Source of the DNA: Nocardia harenae NBRC 108248
Lineage (GTDB): Bacteria > Actinomycetota > Actinomycetes > Mycobacteriales > Mycobacteriaceae
DNA: 64,000 nucleotides
Direction: 5' to 3'
Assembly: GCF_001612885.1 (NCBI RefSeq)
Contig: NZ_BDBH01000004.1
Coordinates: forward strand, 1,054,001-1,118,000
Of the stretch, positions 23,706 through 32,081 are shown piece after piece. The position numbers and the translations under genes are program-made. Positions within the stretch are counted from its first letter, which is position 1; each line of letters begins with the position of its first letter. Below the pieces are notes generated by a model. That model had not been told where the DNA came from. It made no database searches and saw only the letters and a list, made by a program, of their open reading frames with translations.

Positions 23706-24836
23706 TCAGACCGGGCTGGCCTGCAGCGCTTCGTCGACCACCGCCACCATCCTGGCCCGGAAGGCCTCCGGGCCGAAGGACTCCGCGTGCGCGCGGACGG
23801 CGGCGGGGGCATAGGCGGCGGCATCGTGGCTCCGCAGGACCTCGGCGAAGCCCTCGACGACGGCATCGTCGTCGCCGGGGGGGACGTGGGCGCCGCTGAG
23901 TCCGGGCAGCACCGTGTCGAGCGCGCCGCCGGAGCCGACGGCGAGCACGGGCGCGCCGCAGGCCATGGCCTCGACGGGGACGATGCCGAAGTCCTCGACG
24001 CCCGGCATGAGCAGTGCGGCGCAGCGGCGGTACATGTCGACCAGGACATCGTCGGGTGCGGCGCCGAGGAAGGTGGTCTCGGGGCCGGCGAGCGCCTCCA
24101 GCTGGCGGCGGTAGCGGCCGTCCCCGACGACGACGAGCCTGCGGCCGGTGCGCTGGGCGATCCGGACGGCGAGGTCGGGGCGCTTGTAGGGCACCAGGCG
24201 GCCGGCGAAGAGCAGGAAGTCCTCGCGCGGGACGGCCGGGTCGGGGGCGAAGCGGTCCAGCCGGACCGGGGGGTGCACGACCGAGGCGGGCAGCCCCCAC
24301 CAGTCGCGCACGCGGTCGGCGACGGCGCGGGAATTCGCCACCACTCCGGTGAGATTCGGTGCGGCGGCGAGTTCGGCGCGCTTGGCGAGCACGCCGAGCG
24401 CGGCGAGCGCGGCCCGGCCCAGCGGGCCGCTCGCCTCGCGGGCCCGGAAGGCGGGGTCCCAGGCCCAGCGGGCGGGGCTGTGCACGTAGGCGATCACCGG
24501 GGCGTCGGTGGCGAGTGCGGCCTGCACGGCGAAGGCATGGTGGCTGATCACGACGGCGTCGAAGTCGCGCAGCGGCAGCCCGCGCAGCGCGCGCGGCACC
24601 AGCGGGAGCAGCGGGGCGTGCGAGCGGCGGCCGGTGGCGGCGTGCAGCCGGTTCAGCCAGGTGGTCTCGATGGTGTCCCAGGGCGGGTGCGCGATGTCGG
24701 GGGCGGCGGCGGGGTCGACGAGCGGGGCGAAGACCCGGGCCTGCGGCCAGGCGCGGGCGAACTCGCCGACGACGGCCTCGGAGCCGCCGTACTCGGTGAA
24801 GCGCTCGTGGACGAGGGCGATTCGCGGCTGGGTCAT
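23706..24836 (-). CDS. GT4 family glycosyltransferase, last gene of the polysaccharide operon
   Basis: 376 residues. GT-B fold: N-terminal domain ALVHERFTEYGGSEAVVGEFARAWP and VVISHHAFAVQAAL; the hinge VVANSRAVADRVRDWWG; and the donor-binding domain FLLFAGRLVPYKRPDLAVRIAQ, VVVGDGRYRRQLEAL and MPGVEDFGIVPVEAMACGAPVLAVGSGG (E-x7-E motif). It adds a sugar from a nucleotide donor to a lipid-linked glycan on the inner membrane face. ATG 24836 sits in ATGA shared with the stop of the 33-codon ORF. A GGAGG lies inside that ORF. Confidence 0.92.
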   Translation of the reverse strand: MTQPRIALVHERFTEYGGSEAVVGEFARAWPQARVFAPLVDPAAAPDIAHPPWDTIETTWLNRLHAATGRRSHAPLLPLVPRALRGLPLRDFDAVVISHHAFAVQAALATDAPVIAYVHSPARWAWDPAFRAREASGPLGRAALAALGVLAKRAELAAAPNLTGVVANSRAVADRVRDWWGLPASVVHPPVRLDRFAPDPAVPREDFLLFAGRLVPYKRPDLAVRIAQRTGRRLVVVGDGRYRRQLEALAGPETTFLGAAPDDVLVDMYRRCAALLMPGVEDFGIVPVEAMACGAPVLAVGSGGALDTVLPGLSGAHVPPGDDDAVVEGFAEVLRSHDAAAYAPAAVRAHAESFGPEAFRARMVAVVDEALQASPV

Positions 24837-24934
24837 CGTGTGCCTCCGTGCTGAGTTCGCGGCGCGCGTCCACGCCCCGGTGCCGTCGAGTCGAAGCCCG
24901 CGATCCGGGTGCTCCCGCGCGCCTGCGCGGTCAT
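24833..24934 (-). CDS. 33-codon coupled ORF between aminomutase and glycosyltransferase genes
   Basis: ATG 24934 lies inside the ATGA stop of the upstream gene, and the stop TGA (24833-24835) lies inside the ATGA of the downstream one. The peptide starts MTAQARGSTRIAGFD and is basic (about seven Arg). GGAGG precedes its ATG. It fills the whole 94-base gap. It may be a genuine micro-protein, or a coupling device that keeps ribosomes moving between the two large genes. The exact fit at both ends is the evidence; no homologue is known to me. Confidence 0.45.
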   Translation of the reverse strand: MTAQARGSTRIAGFDSTAPGRGRAPRTQHGGTR

Positions 24935-26259
24935 CGCAGCACCTCCGCGAGACGCCGCGGCGCTGCGGTGGCGCGCAGCGCGGGGGCGACCGGGCGGCCG
25001 TCGAGCAGGCCGTGCACCGACCCCGCGGCCAGGGCGCGCGCGTAGACGGCGGCGGCGCCGCGCACCGCCTCGACGGTGTGGTCGATATCGGCGTCGGTGT
25101 GCGCGGCCGAGGTCACGAAGGACTGGCCGAGCACGCCGCGGCGCAGCAGCTCGCTGAGGAACAGCGTGCGGAACTCCTGCGAGGGCCGCCCGGCCGGATC
25201 GAAGGTCTGGAAGACCAGGCAGGACGGCCGCCCGGCGACCCGCAGGTACTCCCCGACGCCGAGCTCGGCGACCACCGCCTCGAAACCGGCGCGCAAGCGC
25301 TGCCCGGCGCGCTCCATCCGGCCGATCGGGTCGGTCCCTGCGTAGGCGCGCACCACGGCGCGGAACGCGGCGAGCCCGCCGGTCTCCGGGCCATGCGTGG
25401 TGGAGAGCAGGAAGACCCGCCGCTCGTCGGTGCGCAGCCCGCCGCGCTCCATGAACTCGCGCTTGCCTGCCAGCGCGGCGAGCGGGAACCCGTTGCCCAT
25501 GGCCTTGCCCCAGCAGGACAGGTCGGGCGCGACCCCGTACACCGCCTGCGCGCCGCCCGCGGCCCAGCGGAAGCCGGTGATCATCTCGTCGAAGACAAGC
25601 AGCGCGCCGTAGCGGTCGCAGAGCGCGCGCACCGCGGCGAGGTAGCCGGGTGGCGGCTCGTGCAGCGCGGTCGCGGCCTCCATGATCACGCAGGCAACCT
25701 GGTTTCCGGCCAGCACCGCCTCCAGCGCGGCGGCGTCGCCGTACGGGAAGGACACCGTGCCGGGCGCGGGAATCCCCGCCGACATGGGAGTGGTGCCGAT
25801 GAACCAGTCGTCCACCGAGAAGAAGGGCTGCGCGCAGGCCGCGACGGTCACCCGGCCGGTGACGGCCCTGGCCAGCCGCACCGCGGCGGTGGTGGCGTCC
25901 GAGCCGTTCTTGGCGAACTTCACCATGTCGGCGGCGGGCACCAGCGCCAGGAAGTCCTCGGCGGCCTCGAGCTCGAGCACGGTGGGGCGGGAGAAGTTGC
26001 TGCCCCCGGCGATGGCGGCGGCCACCGCGTCGACCACCGGGCGGTACCCGTGGCCGAGCGTGACGGCGCGCAGCCCCATGCCGTACTCGACGAACTCGTT
26101 GCCGTCGCAGTCGGTCACCCGGCACCCGCTGCCGCGCACCAGCACCGGCGCCATTCCCTCGGGGTACTGGTCGGCGCCCCTGGCGTAGGTGTGCGCGCCG
26201 CCGGGCACCAGCTCGTGCAGCCGCGCCTGCGCGGCGTTGCTCCGCGTGAAGTCCGTCAT
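24931..26259 (-). CDS. Class III PLP aminotransferase, glutamate-1-semialdehyde aminomutase-like
   Basis: 442 residues from ATG 26259. Class III features: VPGGAHTYARGADQYPEGM, FVEYGMGLRAVTLGH, FAKNGSDATTAAVRLARA (phosphate-binding), VFDEMITGFRW (Asp for the pyridine N) and the PLP Lys in SCWGKAMGNGFPLAALAG. This branch is GSA-aminomutase-like, but here it sits in a polysaccharide operon and not with haem genes. It probably aminates a keto-sugar or polyol for the glycan, or a substituent of it. It lies 9 bases after the DUF218 gene. Confidence 0.9.
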   Translation of the reverse strand: MTDFTRSNAAQARLHELVPGGAHTYARGADQYPEGMAPVLVRGSGCRVTDCDGNEFVEYGMGLRAVTLGHGYRPVVDAVAAAIAGGSNFSRPTVLELEAAEDFLALVPAADMVKFAKNGSDATTAAVRLARAVTGRVTVAACAQPFFSVDDWFIGTTPMSAGIPAPGTVSFPYGDAAALEAVLAGNQVACVIMEAATALHEPPPGYLAAVRALCDRYGALLVFDEMITGFRWAAGGAQAVYGVAPDLSCWGKAMGNGFPLAALAGKREFMERGGLRTDERRVFLLSTTHGPETGGLAAFRAVVRAYAGTDPIGRMERAGQRLRAGFEAVVAELGVGEYLRVAGRPSCLVFQTFDPAGRPSQEFRTLFLSELLRRGVLGQSFVTSAAHTDADIDHTVEAVRGAAAVYARALAAGSVHGLLDGRPVAPALRATAAPRRLAEVLR

Positions 26260-26268
26260 GCTCGCTCC

Positions 26269-26868
26269 TCAGCAGCCGATCTCGGTGAAAGCCTTGAGAT
26301 AGCCCGCGCTCTGGCGGATGTACATCCAGGCGGTGAAGGGGAGGTCGGTGCGGCTCGGGCTGGCCACCATGGTCAGTTCCCCGCCGAAACACTTGCCCAC
26401 GATGTACCTGGCCCTGGAGACGTGCGGGGTGAAGGTGACGACGATGATGTGCCGCCAGTCCTCCGCCGCCGCCCGCCGCCGGATCTCCTGCGCCTCGCCC
26501 TGCGTGGTCCACGGCTCCGGCTCGAAGCAGGACACCCGGAACGGATGCTCGCCCGCGCAGTACTTCGCCATGACCGGGTCGGTCAACCCGGTGGAGGCGG
26601 AGATGACCAGCTCCGGCGCGAGCCCGCGCTCGGCCAGCTCCAGCCCGAGGTCGAAGCGCTCGTAGGGGGTGCCGCCGAGCACCACGATGGCGTCGGCCGG
26701 GCGCAGCGGGTCCACCTGCGGGTGCACGAAGACCGGCAGCCCGGCCACCGTCAGCGCGCCGAGCACCAGCAGCAGCCCGGCCAGCCGCACCGCCACCCGG
26801 CGCAGCACCGGCCACCGCGGCCCGGAGGCGGGCGCGGGGTCGGCGGGGGCGGGGCGCGGGGCGGTCAT
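26269..26868 (-). CDS. DUF218 (SanA/ElyC/YdcF-like) membrane protein
   Basis: 199 residues. Residues 24-45 are a membrane segment (AVRLAGLLLVLGALTVAGLPVFV). The DUF218 domain is then seen: ADAIVVLGGTPYERFDLGLELAERG, ELVISAS, EPEPWTTQGEAQEIRRRAAAEDWRHIIVVTFTPHVSRARYI. Relatives (ElyC, SanA) affect envelope carrier-lipid and wall synthesis in enterobacteria, with no firm reaction. Its place inside a polysaccharide operon fits a role at the undecaprenyl/decaprenyl-phosphate step. ATG 26868 is 1 base from the upstream stop. Confidence 0.85.
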   Translation of the reverse strand: MTAPRPAPADPAPASGPRWPVLRRVAVRLAGLLLVLGALTVAGLPVFVHPQVDPLRPADAIVVLGGTPYERFDLGLELAERGLAPELVISASTGLTDPVMAKYCAGEHPFRVSCFEPEPWTTQGEAQEIRRRAAAEDWRHIIVVTFTPHVSRARYIVGKCFGGELTMVASPSRTDLPFTAWMYIRQSAGYLKAFTEIGC

Positions 26869-26869
26869 G

Positions 26870-28198
26870 TCAGCGGGCCGGCCGATCCTTGCCGAGCGGG
26901 GCGGTGCTCAGCGCGCCGCCGGGCGCGACCACCAGCCGCCAGTAGCCGCCCTCCGGGTCGCGCAGCACCACTCCGGCGTCCGCGCGGTCGGAGACGTAGG
27001 CGCCGTTGGGCAGCACCGACGCCACCGCCGCGCCGTCGGCGGCCCGCGCGCGCAGGATCTCGCCGTCGCCCGCGGCCTGCGCGGTCACCGTCCCGGTGAA
27101 GCTGGGGCGGTGCGTGCGGCCGCGGCCGATCACCTGCCAGTGCTCGGGGAAGGCGCCCGCGTCGATGTCCTCGCCCGCGCTGGAGACCAGGTTGACGGCG
27201 GTGCCCTCCGGGCAGCGCTCGGGGTCGATGCGCAGCTCCACCGGCCGCCGCCCGGGGTCCGGGTCGAAGGCGATGTTGGCCAGGTAGGGCTGGCGGCAGT
27301 GCACCAGGTCGAGCACCACCGAGCGCGCGGAGGCCTTGCAGTTCACCATGCCGAACTGCGACGGCCCGCCCTGCCCGGCCACCCCGACCTGCACCGCGAC
27401 CTCGGCGCCCTCGAACCAGACATTGGTGAGCCACCAGTTGTTGGCCGCGCCGTCGATCAGGATGTGCCGGTCGGTGGTGGTCAGGTCGTTGTCGGAGACG
27501 AATTCGCTGTTGCTGATGGCGAGCCCGGCATTGTGGTCGTTGCCGGTGCCGAGCACGCCGACCCAGTTGCTGGTGAACTTGGAGGAGGTCACGTAGTTCT
27601 GGATGCACGAGGTCACCATGCCGACCCCGAAGTTGTTGATGTCGCAGTCGATGAACGCGGTGCCGCCGGTGTTGCTGTCCAGCACCACGCCGCGCTGTCG
27701 CAGGTAGCGGGGGTGGTTCTCGGTGATGTGGTTGCCGCGCACCAGCACCTGGTCGAAGCTGCACCGGAAGCAGTTGCTGAGCTTGATCGCGGTGGAGTTC
27801 TCCCCGGTGAGGTAGAACCCCATGCGGGAGAAGCGGATCCGCTGCTTGTCGGTCAGCGAGACCAGGGTGGTGTCCTGCTCGCAGAACACCGTGGTGACGT
27901 CGGCGCCGTCGCCGTAGATCACGGCGCCGTCCGGCAGGTCGGGCCAGGCGGTGACGGTGTAGTCGCCGGCGGGCAGGTAGAGCACCGGCGGCGCGCCGTC
28001 GGTCTTCGCCGCGGCGGCGATGGCCGCGGTGTCGTCGGCCTTGCCGTCGCCGACGGCGCCGAACTCGCGCACATCGCGCACGGTCGGGCTCACCGGCCCG
28101 GTCCGGGCCGGTGCCTCGGGCGCCTCGCAGGCGACCAGCGGCACCGCGGCCGCGCCGAGGGTCGCGGCGAGCAGGTGCCGCCGCCGTACACCACTCAC
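26870..28198 (-). CDS. Tat/lipoprotein parallel beta-helix protein (pectate lyase superfamily)
   Basis: 442 residues from GTG 28198 (MSGVRRRHLLAATLG). The twin-Arg signal RRRHLLAA and the lipobox PLVAC make it an exported lipoprotein. Residues 38-100 carry the Pectate_lyase_3 start (DVREFGAVGDGKADDTAAI ... LYLPAGDYTVTAWPDLPDGAVIYGDG), then beta-helix turns rich in N/S (FIDCDINNFGVGMVTS, AISNSEFVSDNDLTTTD) and a C-terminal beta-sandwich. This fold binds or cleaves polysaccharide, so it may trim or shape the product of this locus. It is coupled by GTGA to the Wzz-like gene. Confidence 0.88.
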   Translation of the reverse strand: MSGVRRRHLLAATLGAAAVPLVACEAPEAPARTGPVSPTVRDVREFGAVGDGKADDTAAIAAAAKTDGAPPVLYLPAGDYTVTAWPDLPDGAVIYGDGADVTTVFCEQDTTLVSLTDKQRIRFSRMGFYLTGENSTAIKLSNCFRCSFDQVLVRGNHITENHPRYLRQRGVVLDSNTGGTAFIDCDINNFGVGMVTSCIQNYVTSSKFTSNWVGVLGTGNDHNAGLAISNSEFVSDNDLTTTDRHILIDGAANNWWLTNVWFEGAEVAVQVGVAGQGGPSQFGMVNCKASARSVVLDLVHCRQPYLANIAFDPDPGRRPVELRIDPERCPEGTAVNLVSSAGEDIDAGAFPEHWQVIGRGRTHRPSFTGTVTAQAAGDGEILRARAADGAAVASVLPNGAYVSDRADAGVVLRDPEGGYWRLVVAPGGALSTAPLGKDRPAR

Positions 28199-29694
28199 TG
28201 CTCCTGTCCGGATTCCGCCGCGGGCGCGGTGCGCCCGGGGCCGCGCCGGGTGAGCCGCTGCCACCAGCCGCGGCCGGTGTTCACGGTGACCAGCCCGGTG
28301 ACGGTGGCGCCCGCCGCGGTCAGCGTGGCCAGCGCGGCCGCGGCCCGGTCGGTGCGGGCGTCGCCGAGCACCACCACGCCGACGGTGCTCGCGGCCCGGC
28401 TCGCCAGCGCGACCGCGTCGGCGGTGTCGCCGGGGGCGGCGGCGTCGATCAGCACGTGGTCGTACTTCTCCCTGGCCGCCCGCAGCACCGCGACGAACTT
28501 GCCGGAGGCGAGCAGGTCCGAGGTCTGGCCGTCGGCGGCGCCGAGCGGGAGCACCGAGAAGTTGCCGCCGGGCCACGGGGTCACGGCGTCCTCCACCGAG
28601 CCGTCGCCGCGCAGCAGCGCGGCCAGCCCGCCGGTGTGCCAGGCGGCCGAGAGCGAGGCCGGCACCTTCTCCGGCTCCGGCTTGTTCTCCGGGATGGCGC
28701 GCAGATCCAGCTTGGTGGTCTGCTGGGCGGCGTTCTCCGGCCCCTCCCCCGCACCGACCAGCGCCAGGTCGGGCTGCGGCTGCGGCTCCGGCACGCCGTT
28801 GCGCACGGGCCAGTCGATCTCCGGCGCGGGCAGCAGCGCCGAGGAGCCGGTGCGGGTGGTGTCGGCGTCGATCAGCAGCACCCGGCTGCCGGTCGCGGCC
28901 AGCGCGCCGGCCAGCCCGATCGCGAGCGCGGGCTCGGAGTGCGCGCCGATGCCGGTGAGCAGCACCGTCTTGGTGGCCTCCGGCAGCCGGGAGCGCAGCG
29001 CGCGCAGGTCGTCGCGCTCGGAGGCGGTGCCGAGCGCGACCGAGCCGAGCACCGGCCGTCCCAGCGGGGCGAGGTCGGCGCCGGTGCGCACTCTGCGGTC
29101 GAAGAGCTCGAGCAGCAGCGCGACGCCGCCGCCGAGCACCAGCCCGCCGACCGCGCCGAGCGCGAGCAGCGTGGTGTTGCCGCTCGCGGGCTCGGCCGGG
29201 CGCTCGGCGCGGTCGACGACGGCGACCCGCGCCTGCGGCGCGGCCGTGTCCTCGATCGTCTCCAGCTCGCTGACCAGGGCGCGGAACTGCGAGACGGTCT
29301 CGTCGGTGAGCAGCCGGGAGCGCTCGGCCTGGGTGTCGGTCACGGTGATCCGCAGCAGCGAGGTGGCGGGCGGCGAGTCGACGCTGACCATGCCGCGCAG
29401 CTCGTCGCGGGTGAGCCCGAGCCCGAGCTGGCCGATCACCCGGTCCAGCACGTAGTCGCTGCCGACCAGCTCCAGGTACGAGCGCACCCGCTGCTGCGCG
29501 GCCAGCCCGCCCTGGTAGGAGTCGGCCACCGAGGTGCCGGTCGCCATCGAGACGTACACCGTGCTGGTGGCGCTGTAGGACTTCGGCGCCGACTGCGCCG
29601 AGAAGGCCGCCAGCGCGATGCCGAGCACCAGCCCGGCCAGCAGCACGGGCCAGCGGCGGCGCGCGATCGCCAGGTAGTCGGAGAGTTCCCTCAT
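28195..29694 (-). CDS. Wzz-like chain-length/tyrosine-kinase-like protein with degenerate P-loop
   Basis: 499 residues. Two membrane segments flank an outside domain: PVLLAGLVLGIALAAFSAQ (17-35) and TTLLALGAVGGLVLGGGVALLL (175-196). The cytoplasmic part follows the BY-kinase fold (Walker A' VLLIDAD at 272-278; later YDHVLIDAAAPGDTADA), but the P-loop position reads TGIGAHSEPA (247-256) with no Lys-Ser/Thr. The C-terminal Tyr cluster is also absent. ATP binding and kinase activity look unlikely; it probably sets chain length by structure. Coupled by ATGA and GTGA to its neighbours. Confidence 0.88.
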   Translation of the reverse strand: MRELSDYLAIARRRWPVLLAGLVLGIALAAFSAQSAPKSYSATSTVYVSMATGTSVADSYQGGLAAQQRVRSYLELVGSDYVLDRVIGQLGLGLTRDELRGMVSVDSPPATSLLRITVTDTQAERSRLLTDETVSQFRALVSELETIEDTAAPQARVAVVDRAERPAEPASGNTTLLALGAVGGLVLGGGVALLLELFDRRVRTGADLAPLGRPVLGSVALGTASERDDLRALRSRLPEATKTVLLTGIGAHSEPALAIGLAGALAATGSRVLLIDADTTRTGSSALLPAPEIDWPVRNGVPEPQPQPDLALVGAGEGPENAAQQTTKLDLRAIPENKPEPEKVPASLSAAWHTGGLAALLRGDGSVEDAVTPWPGGNFSVLPLGAADGQTSDLLASGKFVAVLRAAREKYDHVLIDAAAPGDTADAVALASRAASTVGVVVLGDARTDRAAAALATLTAAGATVTGLVTVNTGRGWWQRLTRRGPGRTAPAAESGQEQ

Positions 29695-31067
29695 TGTTTT
29701 CCTTCGCTTCCCACCGGCACGGGGACTCCTGCCGCGACCGGCGCCGTCGTTCGTTCCCGGTGCCGCCGCCATTCGCCCACCGCGAGGCGGACCATCCAGG
29801 CCAGTACCACCACTTGCAGATATTTGCCGAGGGTCTCGGCGGTGCCGAGCATGCCGCGCTCGAAGACCACCGGCACCTCGATCAGCCCGATCCCGAAGAG
29901 CACCGGCACCAGGTGCCGCGCGTACAGCGCGCGGGACCACGCGATCAGCACGATCGCGGTGACCATCACCCCGATCACCACCCCGGCGTAGCCGCCGAGC
30001 ACGTACCCCTCGGGAATACTGCCCTCGGCCAGCGAGACCGAGACCTGGCTCATGTCCACCGACGCCCCGCGCACGTCGGTCGCCCACGCCGTCCCGGCCT
30101 GCAGCTTCTCGCCGGGCAGCAGCTGCCCCGGCACCAGGCTGCGGGCCAGCGCGGTGATCACCTGATCCGGGGTGAGCCAGCTGCCCGGCTTGGTGAAGTA
30201 GGCGTCGGTCGCCGCCTCCAGCAGGTCGAAACGGCGCAGCAGGCCGAGGAAGGGCCGCACCGGCTCCGGGTAGGCGGCGTCCACCGAGGCCGCCTGGGCG
30301 CGCAGGTACGGCGTCGACTTGAGCGACTGCAGCCAGTCGAAGCCGACGATCCCCGCCACCGAGACCGCGCCGATTCCGAGCACCTTCTGCCCGGTCCAGC
30401 CGGTGAGCGCGAAGCGGACCGCGACGGCGAGCGCCGCGCCGAGCACCGGCGTCTTGGACTGGATGGCGGTGGTCCACCACAGCTCGCCGAGGACCAGGAA
30501 GCCGAGCAGCAGCAGGGTGTCCCGGTTCCGCGCGGGGCGGGCGAGCACGATCAGCCCGACCGCGCCGAGCGTGGCGGGCATGGCGAGCAGGCTCAGCACC
30601 GGCGAGGCGCTGGCCACCTCGCCCGCCGCGCCCGCCGACCCGCTCGCGACGCTGGCCAACCGGGCCAGTGTGCCGAGCACATAGAGCACGGCGAGCGTGC
30701 CGATCATGTCCGGGTCGCCCGCGAGCGGCACCGGGCGCGGCTCGCGGCCGCGCCGCCGCGACCACAGCGCGTAGCCGAGCAGCAGCAGCGCGTAGACGAC
30801 GAGGCCGAACGCCACCGGGGTGAGCGCCTTCTCGATCCCGCGGTCGTAGCCGAGCGCGACCAGCCGCGGGTCGGCCACATTGTCGCCGAAGGCCGCCGCG
30901 GGCTGCACCAGCAGCAGCACCACCGGCCGCGCCACGTAGGACATGGCCCAGTACACCGCCTGCGCGATGAGCAGCACCCGGAGCACGCCGGAGAGCAGCA
31001 GCGCGGCGATCACCATCGTGACCAGCGCTGCCACGATGATCATCAGCGGGGTGTTGCCGATCAGCAC
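29691..31067 (-). CDS. Wzy-like polysaccharide polymerase (multi-spanning)
   Basis: 458 residues from ATG 31067. About eleven hydrophobic segments are visible, starting IVAALVTMVIAALLLSGVL and including LLLLGFLVLGELWW and LGGYAGVVIGVMVTAIVLIAW. A large outside loop lies near 265-345, with YFTKPGSWLTPDQVITALARSLVPGQLLPGEK. Low conservation with a large periplasmic-side loop is usual for Wzy polymerases, which link repeat units outside the membrane. Position between Wzz-like and glycosyltransferase genes supports this. The C-terminal tail is basic. Confidence 0.75.
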   Translation of the reverse strand: MLIGNTPLMIIVAALVTMVIAALLLSGVLRVLLIAQAVYWAMSYVARPVVLLLVQPAAAFGDNVADPRLVALGYDRGIEKALTPVAFGLVVYALLLLGYALWSRRRGREPRPVPLAGDPDMIGTLAVLYVLGTLARLASVASGSAGAAGEVASASPVLSLLAMPATLGAVGLIVLARPARNRDTLLLLGFLVLGELWWTTAIQSKTPVLGAALAVAVRFALTGWTGQKVLGIGAVSVAGIVGFDWLQSLKSTPYLRAQAASVDAAYPEPVRPFLGLLRRFDLLEAATDAYFTKPGSWLTPDQVITALARSLVPGQLLPGEKLQAGTAWATDVRGASVDMSQVSVSLAEGSIPEGYVLGGYAGVVIGVMVTAIVLIAWSRALYARHLVPVLFGIGLIEVPVVFERGMLGTAETLGKYLQVVVLAWMVRLAVGEWRRHRERTTAPVAAGVPVPVGSEGKQ

Positions 31068-31076
31068 TCCGGCACC

Positions 31077-32081
31077 CTAGTCGAGCGCATTCAGGATCTC
31101 CCGCGCGCGGTCGGCATAGCTGTGCCCGCCCTCGACGATCCGCCGGTACCCCGCCTCGGCGACCTTGGTGGCCTGGTCCGGGAAGAGCGCGCAGCGCTCC
31201 AGGATCTCGTCCAGCTCGTCCCGGCTGGAGAAGAGGAAGGCCTCGGCGCCGTCGTCCAGCAGCTCGGCGTGCTCGTCGGTGCGCTCGCCGACGAAGAGCC
31301 CGCCCGCCGCGGGCACCTCGAAGGTGCGGCAGGTGTGGGTGTCCCGGTTGTCGGAGTTGAGCAGCACCAGGTTCGCGGTCACCGAGGCGACGGTCATCGA
31401 GAAGTCCTCGCCGAAGACGCCGCCGGTCACCTCGGCGCGGGTGGTGCGCAGCCGCCGCACCCGGCGCCACCCCGGCCCGGCCACCAGCAGCTGCGCGCCG
31501 TAGGTGCGGGCCAGCGAGACCATGCCGTCGCGGCGGTCCGGGCGGCAGGCGCCGATGAAGCCGACCAGGTACTGGCGGGTGGTGCGCTTGGCGGCCGGGT
31601 GGTGCCAGGCCGGGTCGTAGGCGCTGCGCACGAAGAGCGTCTCCTTGGCGCCGCGGGCGAGCAGTTCGCGCAGGTTGTGCCGCTTGGTGGTGACCACCAG
31701 ATCCCACTCGGACTCGTGCGCCAGATAGTCCGGGGTGGTGTTCTGCGGGTTGGCGACGTCGTCCGGGCTGTAGTGCACGTGCAGCGCGGCCGGGATGTCG
31801 AGCAGCCTGCGCTGGTCCAGGTGCACCGACTTGAAGCCGAAGACCAGGTCGGGGCGGAGCTCGGCGCCTGCCCGCTCCAGCCGCTGGTGCACCCGGTCGA
31901 CGGTCCACGGCGCGCGCTGCTCGTGCGACTTGGCGTAGAGCCAGGAGGGCGAGAGCCGCGGCGGCAGCGTGGCCGCCGTCGAGTCGATCACCATCACCTC
32001 GTGCCCGAGGTGCCGGAAACCTTCGGCGAGCGAGCGGGCGTTGCTGCCGAGCCAGTCGTCGCCGACGAAGAGGATCTTCAT
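31077..32081 (-). CDS. CgeB-like GT-B glycosyltransferase
   Basis: 334 residues. It begins MKILFVGDDWLGSNARSLAEGF, with later HVHYSPDDVANPQNTTPDY, FVRSAYDPAWH, VGFIGACRPDRRDGM, and the family's distinctive NSDNRDTHTCRTFEVPAAGGLFVGERTDEHAELL followed by FSSRDELDEIL. This is the CgeB/DUF3880 branch of GT-B enzymes, where the R-T-F-E-x-x-A stretch lies in the donor pocket. It likely adds one sugar to the repeat unit in the cytoplasm. The start overlaps the flippase stop as ATGA. Confidence 0.88.
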   Translation of the reverse strand: MKILFVGDDWLGSNARSLAEGFRHLGHEVMVIDSTAATLPPRLSPSWLYAKSHEQRAPWTVDRVHQRLERAGAELRPDLVFGFKSVHLDQRRLLDIPAALHVHYSPDDVANPQNTTPDYLAHESEWDLVVTTKRHNLRELLARGAKETLFVRSAYDPAWHHPAAKRTTRQYLVGFIGACRPDRRDGMVSLARTYGAQLLVAGPGWRRVRRLRTTRAEVTGGVFGEDFSMTVASVTANLVLLNSDNRDTHTCRTFEVPAAGGLFVGERTDEHAELLDDGAEAFLFSSRDELDEILERCALFPDQATKVAEAGYRRIVEGGHSYADRAREILNALD

